The notes beneath the pieces were generated by a model that was given only the letters and a program-made list of their open reading frames with translations, was not told the DNA's origin and ran no database searches. The translations under genes and the position numbers were made by a program. Shown in pieces: positions 1 through 6,529 of a stretch of DNA of 12,329 bases. Numbering within the stretch: position 1 is the stretch's first letter; the number at the start of each line of letters is the position of its first letter. The DNA is from Planctomycetaceae bacterium (GTDB taxonomy: Bacteria; Planctomycetota; Phycisphaerae; Phycisphaerales; SM1A02): the NCBI GenBank assembly GCA_027488265.1, contig JAIYCA010000004.1, forward strand, positions 1 through 12,329, given 5' to 3'.

Positions 1-100
1 CCCGCGCGGCGATGGCTTCACGCGCGGCGATGGCTTCACGCGCGGCGATGGCTTCACGCGCGGCGATGGCTTCCCGCGCGGCGATGGCTTCACGCGCGGC
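1..100. repeat. 18-bp in-frame tandem repeat encoding REAIAA
   Basis: Five complete 18-bp units (4-93) follow one another, with a partial unit at 94-100 and the tail of another at 1-3, so the array continues past the left edge. The plus-strand unit is GCGCGGCGATGGCTTCAC. One copy has CCC for CAC near 73-75, which is a silent change (CGT to CGG) on the coding strand. Read on the minus strand, each unit adds Arg-Glu-Ala-Ile-Ala-Ala to the kinase directly after its ATPase domain. The near-perfect copies indicate recent expansion or homogenisation, as in a minisatellite. Confidence 0.95.
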
Positions 101-1666
101 GGGCAGCACGATTTCAATCGTCGTTCCAACGCCGAGCGTGGATGTGATCTCGATTTTTCCTCGAGCTTCTTCGACTGCTTTCGCGACCATGGCGAGTCCA
201 AGCCCAGTTCCACGGCCCGATGGTTTCGTGGTGAAGAAGACTTCGCAGGCGCGCGCTCGCGTCTCTTCGCTCATGCCTATGCCGTTGTCCGAAACCGCGA
301 TTCGTACTGCACGACGTTTCTCAAGACGTGCGGGGCAAAACTCAACCCGAATCTCGCCTCCATGACCGCGCGTTCCGTGCCGCTGCACGACGGCGTCGCG
401 CGCGTTCACGACCAGATTCAAGACGAGTTGCGTGAGCACACTTGGATCGATTTGAACTTCGCCACACCGAGATTTGAACATCTCTTCAAATCGAATCTCG
501 CGCGGCAACGCCGCAGAAAGGAGTGGCTCTACCGTGTTCCACCAAGAGCGCAATTCCGTGATCTCCGCGGAGGCGGAAGCTCCCGAACTCGACGAGGCTT
601 CTCGCGAGAGAAAGTGCATCCCATCCGCGAGTTGCCGTAGATACGCCACACAACTTCGCATCGCATCGGCATGTTTTTCGTAACGCTCACGCGCAGTGTC
701 CGTGGCGAAATCGTTGCGAAGCGCGGCGAGCGCGTTGAGATGCGCTTGAATCGGCAGCAACACGTTCTGGAGATCATGCCCGAGTCCCGCACCGAGCATT
801 CCGATCGATGCGAGTCGGTCGGCAACGCGCATGCGCTGTTCAAGTTCAATGCGCGCACTCTCGTCGTGCACAAAGAGGGCGATGCGCGGCGCTGAACCAT
901 TCGATCCGCGAACGCGCGTTGCAGTGCAGTGCACCCACGTGGTTCGTCCGCTGACCGCACGGAGAACAAGTCGCTCCGCGACCGTGGTCACCCTACCTTC
1001 GCGTAACGGACGAAGCAGCGCCGTCAAAGGTTCACGCTCCCCTTTCGTGTGCTCTGGCGCGCGTTGAAAGAAGGGCTCAATCTCAAGACCCGTGATCTCT
1101 GCAGGATCCCGGCCAGCAAGCGCGGCGAACGTCATGTTCGCTCGGAGAATCTGACCACTCCACTCAGCGAGGACCACACCAAGCGCTTGATTCTCGAAGA
1201 GCACTTCAAACTCTTCGTGCGCTTCATCGGCGGCTGCACGGAGTCGATGGATCTCGTTCACACCGTTCACAACCATCACCATGCCGCCGATTTCGCCGGT
1301 CAACGTGCGCCATGGCCGCGTCGACCAACGAAGCCATTGCACCGCGCCACGTACGCGGGCGAAGAGATCGAGATCAGAAGAGAGCGGCTCGCCGGCAAGC
1401 GAGCGTCGATGGAGTTCGCGCCACCGCTCGGGAATCTCGGGGAAAACCTCATAATGACTTTTCCCAAGGATTGATGCCACATCGAGTTTGTACTCCGCGC
1501 ACCACGCTGGACTCGCGGCGATGTAGCGCATTTGGGTGTCAACCATGGAGATCGGAGTCGCCGCGAATGCGATCTGCTCTGCCAAGGCACGTTGAATAGG
1601 ACACGGCGCATCGACGACGTGCGGTGCACAAAGTGCTTCGAGAGTAGATGGATTTGCGATGGACAT
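1..1666 (-). CDS. PAS-PAS sensor histidine kinase, 3' end off the window
   Basis: The minus strand is open from an ATG at 1666 to the left edge: 555 residues with no stop, so the C-terminus is missing. No membrane segment is seen, so it should be a cytoplasmic two-component kinase. Domains in order: PAS at about 30-140 (S-H-Y-E-V-F-P-E-I-P-E, residues 70-80), a second PAS at about 152-270 (N177 and A-G-R-D-P-A-E-I-T-G), a dimerisation/phosphoacceptor helix with GHDLQN and His297 as the likely phosphorylated residue, then a HATPase. The HATPase shows an N box (NLVVNARDA, N421), G1 (DNGIG, 460-464), an F box (F477-F478), G2 (GRGTGLGL, 484-491) and a last strand ending at P522. After it comes a repeated REAIAA tail. 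The start is preceded by GGGGG four bases upstream. I read no frameshift. No response regulator is visible; a partner may lie beyond the left edge. Signal and target are unknown. Confidence 0.93.
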   Translation of the reverse strand, partial: MSIANPSTLEALCAPHVVDAPCPIQRALAEQIAFAATPISMVDTQMRYIAASPAWCAEYKLDVASILGKSHYEVFPEIPERWRELHRRSLAGEPLSSDLDLFARVRGAVQWLRWSTRPWRTLTGEIGGMVMVVNGVNEIHRLRAAADEAHEEFEVLFENQALGVVLAEWSGQILRANMTFAALAGRDPAEITGLEIEPFFQRAPEHTKGEREPLTALLRPLREGRVTTVAERLVLRAVSGRTTWVHCTATRVRGSNGSAPRIALFVHDESARIELEQRMRVADRLASIGMLGAGLGHDLQNVLLPIQAHLNALAALRNDFATDTARERYEKHADAMRSCVAYLRQLADGMHFLSREASSSSGASASAEITELRSWWNTVEPLLSAALPREIRFEEMFKSRCGEVQIDPSVLTQLVLNLVVNARDAVVQRHGTRGHGGEIRVEFCPARLEKRRAVRIAVSDNGIGMSEETRARACEVFFTTKPSGRGTGLGLAMVAKAVEEARGKIEITSTLGVGTTIEIVLPAAREAIAAREAIAAREAIAAREAIAAREAIAAR

Positions 1667-1670
1667 TTTT

Positions 1671-1675
1671 CCCCC
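1671..1675 (-). promoter_or_regulatory. Purine-rich ribosome binding site of the kinase
   Basis: On the minus strand a GGGGG run is followed by AAAA and the ATG at 1666. It resembles a Shine-Dalgarno sequence and favours this start over an ATG 11 bases upstream, which lies in a different reading frame and does not lead into the PAS domain. Confidence 0.5.
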
Positions 1676-1757
1676 ATGGCCGCCCCCGATGTGTTTGGCG
1701 ACGCGAGTTGGAATCTTCGGTGTGTTCAACGTCGGTCACAAGCAGTGACTCATGGAG

Positions 1758-1792
1758 ACTTTGCCCCAACCTGATTCTGCGCGCGGCAAAGT
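1758..1792. repeat. Inverted repeat in the gap between kinase and sulfotransferase
   Basis: ACTTTGCC (1758-1765) and GGCAAAGT (1785-1792) are perfect 8-bp inverted copies separated by 19 bases. They lie in the 166-bp gap (1667-1832) downstream of the sulfotransferase stop and upstream of the kinase start. No T run follows on either strand, so a classical terminator is not supported. An operator for the kinase or a chance repeat are both possible. I see nothing else convincing in this gap. Confidence 0.25.
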
Positions 1793-1832
1793 GAACCGCG
1801 CTTTGAGACTAAAAACACGCGATTCGGACGCA

Positions 1833-2504
1833 TTAGTAGTCATAACCGAGGACAGCAAGGTCCTCGCGGTAGCGCCGCATGGCGAGCGTACGCGACCGAA
1901 CATCGAACAACTCCTGATATCGCGGATGATGCGACCGATGCGCGTGCGGGAGCTTCGGTCGCGCCGCAAGCGCGAGACCAAACTGGTCGCAGAGTCGGCC
2001 AAAATCGTCCGCGAGCCGCTCGAAGCGGCCAACGAAGTCCACGCGCAGCGCGCCATCAGGCGCACAAATGAACGGTGTCTGCGGCGCAACGTGAGGATGG
2101 TCGAGTGAGATCGTCGCGTCAACGAATCGGCCGAAAGAAAGCCCGCGCAGGTCGATACCTGCTTCGAGCGCACAAGCGCGAAGATCAGGATCGCCGCCGG
2201 CCCATGCCGAAACGAGGCGATCGAACGGATTCCGTACGAAGGCAAAGGTCCGAAAGCGGGCGAGATCCGATTGCGAGATCCCACTGACGACGAGCGCGCG
2301 GCGCAGGCGCACGACATCGAGATGCTGCAAATAGTTCGTTGAACCAGCGATCGAGCGGAGGTCTTCGCTCATGGCGCGCCCGTACAGATGCTCGCGATCC
2401 TCGACGCGATAGTCGCCGTGCATGCCGAACGCGCGCTCGATACTGGAACCGCCGCACTTCGGAATATGGACGAACATCATGCGGAGTTCGCGTGAGACCG
2501 GCAT
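1833..2504 (-). CDS. Sulfotransferase family 2-like protein
   Basis: This 223-residue protein has the two signatures of PAPS-dependent sulfotransferases. Near the N-terminus is a 5'-phosphosulfate loop, FVHIPKCGGSS (about residues 11-21, where K and the Ser pair would contact the sulfate donor). In the middle is a 3'-phosphate-binding segment, FAFVRNPFDRLVSAW. The H-I-P-K-C-G-G form is typical of the Sulfotransfer_2 group, which usually modifies carbohydrates. The open frame runs further upstream to 2711 but would then overlap the divergent membrane gene and add Arg-rich residues unlike the family. The ATG at 2504 fits better, and a TACACT box lies seven bases before it. No membrane anchor or signal peptide is seen, so cytoplasmic action is likely. 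The acceptor is unknown; the divergent glycosyltransferase suggests a surface glycan, which is inference. Confidence 0.85.
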   Translation of the reverse strand: MPVSRELRMMFVHIPKCGGSSIERAFGMHGDYRVEDREHLYGRAMSEDLRSIAGSTNYLQHLDVVRLRRALVVSGISQSDLARFRTFAFVRNPFDRLVSAWAGGDPDLRACALEAGIDLRGLSFGRFVDATISLDHPHVAPQTPFICAPDGALRVDFVGRFERLADDFGRLCDQFGLALAARPKLPHAHRSHHPRYQELFDVRSRTLAMRRYREDLAVLGYDY

Positions 2505-2511
2505 GCGCGCG

Positions 2512-2517
2512 AGTGTA
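2512..2517 (-). promoter_or_regulatory. Possible -10 box of the sulfotransferase (leaderless spacing)
   Basis: TACACT on the minus strand matches TANNNT and ends seven bases before the ATG at 2504, which would place the transcript start at or next to the start codon. No Shine-Dalgarno sequence is present, consistent with a leaderless message. Seventeen bases upstream is CGTTCT (2540-2535), one arm of the shared palindrome. Confidence 0.4.
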
Positions 2518-2525
2518 ACGCGCAG

Positions 2526-2541
2526 GCGTTCTAGAGAACGC
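2526..2541. promoter_or_regulatory. Palindrome between divergent genes, candidate operator
   Basis: GCGTTCT, a 2-base spacer AG, and AGAACGC form a perfect 7-bp inverted repeat. Outer CGC/GCG bases (2521-2523 and 2544-2546) also pair after a two-base mismatch. It lies in the 58-bp space between the starts at 2504 and 2563, and each arm lies where the -35 element of the promoter reading away from it would be. That placement suits a dimeric regulator controlling both genes, or a shared -35 determinant. The role is inferred. Confidence 0.45.
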
Positions 2542-2550
2542 GCGCGGCCG

Positions 2551-2556
2551 TACGAT
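2551..2556 (+). promoter_or_regulatory. Possible -10 box of the membrane glycosyltransferase (leaderless spacing)
   Basis: TACGAT matches TANNNT and is followed by exactly six bases and then the ATG at 2563. CGTTCT (2527-2532) lies 18 bases upstream. There is no Shine-Dalgarno sequence. The arrangement mirrors that of the divergent sulfotransferase and supports the start at 2563. Confidence 0.4.
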
Positions 2557-2562
2557 GGACGT

Positions 2563-4359
2563 ATGAGCGAAACTGTCTCGTCGACCAGAGAGCCGAATCG
2601 CGGAGCGTCCACGCCGCGCGAGCAAGGCCGTCTCGGCTTTCGCGATGTTCTGGTTGCGAGCGTGATTTTCTTCGTTGTTTTGGCGCTGCGATTGGCGCTC
2701 CTCGCGAACACACCCGATGCATCTTGGCCGCACTCGATGCTCTATGAAGGCGATGCGCCCGTTTGGGCGACGTGGGCGCAGCAGATCGTCGCCGGCGAAC
2801 CCTTCGAAGAAAACCTCCCCTTTCGCACGCCGGGCGTTGCGTTTCTCCTCGCGTGGATCGGCGCAAGTACCGCGCCCTTCACTGCCGCAAAAGCCCTTTG
2901 GTGCGCGATGTCGGCCGCGACCGCAGCGGCGACCTATCTCGTCCTCGCGCGTTTCTTCACGCGTCGTGCCGGCCTGATCGCCGCGATGTTGCTCGCGCTC
3001 TCCTTTGCCGTCGGAGTCGCAGCGACGAGCCTCAACAACGAAACGCCCTACGCCCTGCTCCTCATCTTGATTGTCGGCGCGACGTTGCGCTGGTGTGAAC
3101 GCGCGACGATCACGATGTCTGCCATACTCGGTGGGTTGCATGCACTTGCGCTCCTTTTGCGGGCAGAACACGCGCTTTTCGTCGCGTTCGCCGCGGTTGG
3201 CATGCTTGTCGCGGCGCGTCGATCTCCGACCAACCCGCAATCACAGCCACAAGCGTGGTCGCACATCGTGCGGCAATCCGCGTGGATCATCGCCGCGGGC
3301 GTCGTGGTCTTGCTTCCGTGGACGCTTCGCTCACATGCCGCTGTTGTTCGCTACAACAGCGAGTGCGCGCCCATTCCCTACGACTCGATGTGGCCCGAGT
3401 GGCGCGACGACGCGATTGCAGAGTACGAGTCGCTTCCCGCATTCGTGCGCACCGGAAACTTCGCAACGCTCAACACGTTCGTGCGACGCAATCAGTTGCA
3501 GGAAGTCGATGCGGTGGCAGTGAAGCGATACTTCGATGAGACGTGGGGTTTCACGCCCTCGGCGCTTCCCGCGTGGTCGATCGTAAGTTTCAAAGGTGGA
3601 CTCGATTTCGCGCTCGCAAATGACCCGCGATCGGACGGCGGATTTTCCCGTGAGCCACTCACCGACCGCTACGACCAGAACCCGCCCTTCTCATTCGCGC
3701 GGCCAAGTCATGCGCAAATGGTCGAACAAGGTTACGCGATCGGCTGGCAACATCTCACCGAAGATCCGGCGCGTACGCGTACCCTCATTGCGGAGAAGTT
3801 GCTGCGCTTCACCGATGGCGCAACGCTCGGCATTTTCGCATCGAATTGGCCGTACAGCGCGAGCGACGAACTCATTCGACAACCCGTCGATCTCGCGGTT
3901 CCTGCACGCTGGAGCGCGCCGATCTGGAGTTCGGTTGTGTTGTGCGCGATCACGCTTGGCACGATCGTCGCCGGTTTCCGTCGCGGCGGATGGCTCCCCC
4001 TGCTCGCCCTTCTCTATCGCATCATCATCGTCGCGGCCTTCTACGGTTACGCGCGTCATGCAGCGTCGATCGCGCCGATTCTTGCTGCACTGGCTGCGCT
4101 TGGAATCGATGCGATCTTGGCCGGATTTCTGCGCATACTGCCGTTTGGCACGGCGTGTATCGGGCGTCTCGCCTTCGCGATTCTGGCGCCGCTCGTCGCC
4201 GTCGCGCTCCTTGTCATTGCGTTCGGCTCGGCGATCCATCCGCCTTCGTGGACCGCGCGCACCGCAACACTCGACGGCCGCATCGAACTCACGCCAGAGT
4301 TCGGCGAAGGCGCGTTCACATCGAACGACCGACTTCGTCTGATCCCGCGTGGTGATTGA
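2563..4359 (+). CDS. GT-C membrane glycosyltransferase (GT39/ArnT-like)
   Basis: This 598-residue polytopic membrane protein has a GT-C layout. A first membrane helix (about 28-49) is followed by an extracytoplasmic loop with an acidic E-x-D motif (Y-E-G-D-A, 61-65), then W-A-x-Q-I-V-A-G-E-P and P-F-R-T-P-G (86-91). These are features of the PMT_2/ArnT group, which transfers sugars from polyprenyl-phosphate donors. More helices lie near 92-104, 115-131, 136-155, 163-176, 183-199, 203-217 and 238-254. A large soluble loop (about 255-450) follows, then helices near 453-472, 476-494, 502-522 and 533-556, with the family-typical Y-A-R-H-A-A-S-I-A-P around 496-505. The open frame extends to 2422, but those 47 extra residues overlap the divergent gene, so the ATG at 2563 is chosen. 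Donor and acceptor cannot be told from the sequence. The alkaline-phosphatase-like gene follows after 128 bp on the same strand; that gap shows no convincing promoter. Confidence 0.85.
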   Translation: MSETVSSTREPNRGASTPREQGRLGFRDVLVASVIFFVVLALRLALLANTPDASWPHSMLYEGDAPVWATWAQQIVAGEPFEENLPFRTPGVAFLLAWIGASTAPFTAAKALWCAMSAATAAATYLVLARFFTRRAGLIAAMLLALSFAVGVAATSLNNETPYALLLILIVGATLRWCERATITMSAILGGLHALALLLRAEHALFVAFAAVGMLVAARRSPTNPQSQPQAWSHIVRQSAWIIAAGVVVLLPWTLRSHAAVVRYNSECAPIPYDSMWPEWRDDAIAEYESLPAFVRTGNFATLNTFVRRNQLQEVDAVAVKRYFDETWGFTPSALPAWSIVSFKGGLDFALANDPRSDGGFSREPLTDRYDQNPPFSFARPSHAQMVEQGYAIGWQHLTEDPARTRTLIAEKLLRFTDGATLGIFASNWPYSASDELIRQPVDLAVPARWSAPIWSSVVLCAITLGTIVAGFRRGGWLPLLALLYRIIIVAAFYGYARHAASIAPILAALAALGIDAILAGFLRILPFGTACIGRLAFAILAPLVAVALLVIAFGSAIHPPSWTARTATLDGRIELTPEFGEGAFTSNDRLRLIPRGD

Positions 4360-4487
4360 TCCACGCCGGCAGACCAACGTTGATCGGCCCGAGATGTCGG
4401 CATGCGGAATTCATCGGAACTTCAAAAGACTGGCGTGTTGAAGCGAGCGTCTTGCGATTCAATGCTCGGCCTTTCCATCGAGTGATC

Positions 4488-5846
4488 ATGAACACGCTGC
4501 TTCATCTCTTTTCCGCGTTGGTGTTTCTCGCTTGCACCTCGCCCACGCTTGGCCGCCAAGACGCCGCGCCCACAGATGGCGCAAGGCGTGGCCCATCACG
4601 TGGTTCCGTGATCTTCATCCACCCAGACGGCACAGGACTTGCGCACTGGGGCCTTGCGCGCGTGGCACACGTCGGGCCCGACGGCGAGCTCGCGTGGGAT
4701 CGCTTGCCCGAGATTGGCATTTACCGCCCGCACATGCGCGACAGCCTCGCCCCATCGAGCCATTCTGGCGCGACCGTACACGCCTATGGCGTCAAAGTCC
4801 CGCAAGACAGTTTCGGTATGGACGGCGCCGAGATTCCTGTCAGCGCCGGCGGCGAACGTATCAGCGTGATGCGTGAAGCGATGCGCGCAGGCCTCGCCGT
4901 GGGTATCGTCAATTCAGGTCACATCGCGGAGCCAGGAACCGCCGTGTTTCTCGCGAGTTCGCCAAAGCGCACGGACTACACAGGTATCTGCGCAAAGCTT
5001 CTCATCGATCGACCAAACGTCATTCTCGGCGGCGGCGAAGCGTATTTTCTTCCGAAGGGCGTGACTGGTCGCCACGGTGCAGGACTGCGCGAAGATGGTC
5101 GCAATCTCATCGAAGAAGCGCGCACCGCGGGCTACACCGTTGTTTTCACGCGAGAAGAACTCGCGGCAGTTCCCGCGGAAACAACGCATCTCCTCGGCCT
5201 TTTCGCCGCAGTCAATACCTACGACGATCGCAACGAAGAAACGTTGCGCGCCGCGAAGTCGCCGATCTACGCGCCGAATGCTCCGACCGTCGCCGAAATG
5301 GAACGCGCGGCACTGCGCATTCTCGCTCGTCAACCAAACGGCTTCTTCCTCGCGGTAGAGGAAGAAGGCAGCGACAACTTCTCAAATTGCCACAACGCCG
5401 CTGGTTTGATCGAAGCAATGCGTCGCGCAGACGAAGCGATCGCGGTCGCGGAGCAATTCCGCGTGAACGCACCCAACACGCTCGTGCTCGTCGCCGCCGA
5501 CTCGAGCGCCTCCGGCGCGCAACTTGTGGCAATGCCGGAAAAAGAAGGCGTGATTGTCGCGGGCAAACCGCTGCCGACCACGCTTCCGAACGATCCCGCG
5601 CCACTCGATGGCGTAGACGGACGCAACACCGTGCCGTTCCTCGCGAAACCCGATAGCACGGGCCGCGTTTTACCGTTCGCAGTCGCGTGGGCATCGTTTG
5701 AAGATGGCGGCGACCCGGTGATCGTGCGCGCGGCTGGACCCAACAGCGCGCTCCTCCGAGGCTCGATCGACAACACAGCGATCTACCGCGCGATCTACAC
5801 GACGCTTTTCGGACGGTCACCCGATCGTGCGACGCCGAACCGGTGA
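4488..5846 (+). CDS. Exported alkaline phosphatase-like protein with altered metal ligands
   Basis: This 452-residue protein has the alkaline phosphatase (PF00245) fold pattern. It starts with a hydrophobic signal peptide (M-N-T-L-L-H-L-F-S-A-L-V-F-L-A-C, cleavage likely before about residue 24). Then come F-I-H-P-D-G-T-G (D47, a metal-ligand position), S-S-H-S-G-A-T-V-H-A-Y-G-V-K (S91 aligns with the nucleophilic Ser of E. coli PhoA), F-F-L-A-V-E-E-E-G-S-D (E291 and D297) and V-L-V-A-A-D-S-S-A-S-G (D338). The C-terminus P-V-I-V-R-A-A-G-P matches the strand after the last ligand. PhoA's Asp101 becomes Ser, and the three zinc-binding His positions appear to be Asn/Cys, Ser and Gly/Asp. A phosphomonoesterase role is therefore not assured; it may be a divergent phosphatase or another hydrolase of this superfamily. 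The frame is open back to 4356, but the ATG at 4488 begins the signal peptide. The DUF3313 gene follows 59 bp downstream. Confidence 0.85.
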   Translation: MNTLLHLFSALVFLACTSPTLGRQDAAPTDGARRGPSRGSVIFIHPDGTGLAHWGLARVAHVGPDGELAWDRLPEIGIYRPHMRDSLAPSSHSGATVHAYGVKVPQDSFGMDGAEIPVSAGGERISVMREAMRAGLAVGIVNSGHIAEPGTAVFLASSPKRTDYTGICAKLLIDRPNVILGGGEAYFLPKGVTGRHGAGLREDGRNLIEEARTAGYTVVFTREELAAVPAETTHLLGLFAAVNTYDDRNEETLRAAKSPIYAPNAPTVAEMERAALRILARQPNGFFLAVEEEGSDNFSNCHNAAGLIEAMRRADEAIAVAEQFRVNAPNTLVLVAADSSASGAQLVAMPEKEGVIVAGKPLPTTLPNDPAPLDGVDGRNTVPFLAKPDSTGRVLPFAVAWASFEDGGDPVIVRAAGPNSALLRGSIDNTAIYRAIYTTLFGRSPDRATPNR

Positions 5847-5893
5847 TTGCGCGAGAGCGTCGCGCCGACGCTGAAACGCCGCTCCGTCCGCAG

Positions 5894-5899
5894 TATGCT
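5894..5899 (+). promoter_or_regulatory. Possible -10 box before the DUF3313 lipoprotein gene
   Basis: TATGCT matches TANNNT and is followed by six bases and the ATG at 5906, the same geometry as at 2551. No ribosome binding site is seen in the 59-bp gap after the phosphatase-like gene. The lipoprotein gene may therefore have its own leaderless transcript rather than depend only on read-through. Confidence 0.35.
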
Positions 5900-5905
5900 G
5901 CAACG

Positions 5906-6529
5906 ATGCTTCGCTCGACCTCTTTCTCGTCTCGTCTTGCCCTTTCTGCCCTCACTTGCGCGCTCGCCTGCGCAACGGGGCTGAGCCTCACCGCCTGCGG
6001 AACAAGCGCTCGCGCGCGCACCGGATTTATTCCATCGAATGTGCGCCTCACCGAATCCGACGACCTCACGCAATCGTGGCGCGCAAGCACGTTTGATCGC
6101 TCGCAGTACTCGCAAGTGGTGATCGCGCCTGTCGCGATGCCCGAGCCGGACGAGTACGGCAATCTTGATGCCGATCAACTCCGCATCTGCCGCGAAGCGC
6201 TCGAAGAAGCACTCCGCAACGATTTCGCGAAGCCATTCGGCACGGGTTCGGGTGGACGCACGCTCGTCGTGCGCACCGCGATTACGGCGATCAAGCCAAA
6301 CAAGCCGCTGCTCAACGTGGCGCCGCAATCGCAAATCATGAAGCGCGGCTACGGCTACGCGTCGTGCGAGATCTACGCGACCGACGGTGATGGCGGCCCA
6401 GTCGTCGCTGCATTCATGCAGACGTCGGATACCTCGCGTTTCAGCGAAGAAAAGCTGAGCGAAACCGGCACTGCGCGTCGCGCTGCTGGTGATTGGGCGA
6501 AGGAATTCCTCGGACTCCTCACCCGCTGA
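5906..6529 (+). CDS. DUF3313-type outer-membrane lipoprotein
   Basis: This 207-residue protein begins with a lipoprotein signal: Arg residues at 3 and 10, a hydrophobic stretch, and a lipobox L-T-A-C ending at Cys31, the likely lipidated residue. The mature part has the order of blocks found in DUF3313 proteins: an early G-F-I segment, a central strand Y-S-Q-V-V-I-A-P-V, a helix A-D-Q-L-R-I-C-R-E-A-L-E-E-A-L, strand L-V-V-R-T-A-I-T-A-I-K-P-N-K-P-L-L-N-V, and a Gly-rich strand Y-G-Y-A-S-C-E-I-Y-A. The C-terminus is a Trp-containing helix ending L-G-L-L-T-R. The biochemical role of this family is unknown; it is a membrane-anchored periplasmic-face protein. The ATG at 5906 is chosen over 5843 because it begins the signal peptide. 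The stop lies inside the end of the convergent glycosyltransferase gene. Confidence 0.8.
   Translation: MLRSTSFSSRLALSALTCALACATGLSLTACGTSARARTGFIPSNVRLTESDDLTQSWRASTFDRSQYSQVVIAPVAMPEPDEYGNLDADQLRICREALEEALRNDFAKPFGTGSGGRTLVVRTAITAIKPNKPLLNVAPQSQIMKRGYGYASCEIYATDGDGGPVVAAFMQTSDTSRFSEEKLSETGTARRAAGDWAKEFLGLLTR

Noticed and set aside
1..100. CRISPR array
   Set aside because: The 18-bp units abut directly with no spacers and keep a coding frame, so this is a minisatellite within a gene.
12..365. Plus-strand frame with a repeated N-terminal MASRAA motif
   Set aside because: It is the complement of the kinase ATPase domain and its REAIAA tail; the apparent protein repeat is the same 18-bp array read on the wrong strand.
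1758..1792. Rho-independent terminator for the sulfotransferase
   Set aside because: The 8-bp stem has a 19-base loop and is not followed by a T run, so it was kept only as an unexplained inverted repeat.
2185..3240. A 351-residue open frame on the minus strand
   Set aside because: It runs antisense to the GT-C gene and out of frame through the sulfotransferase. It is strongly Arg-rich without a hydrophobic core.
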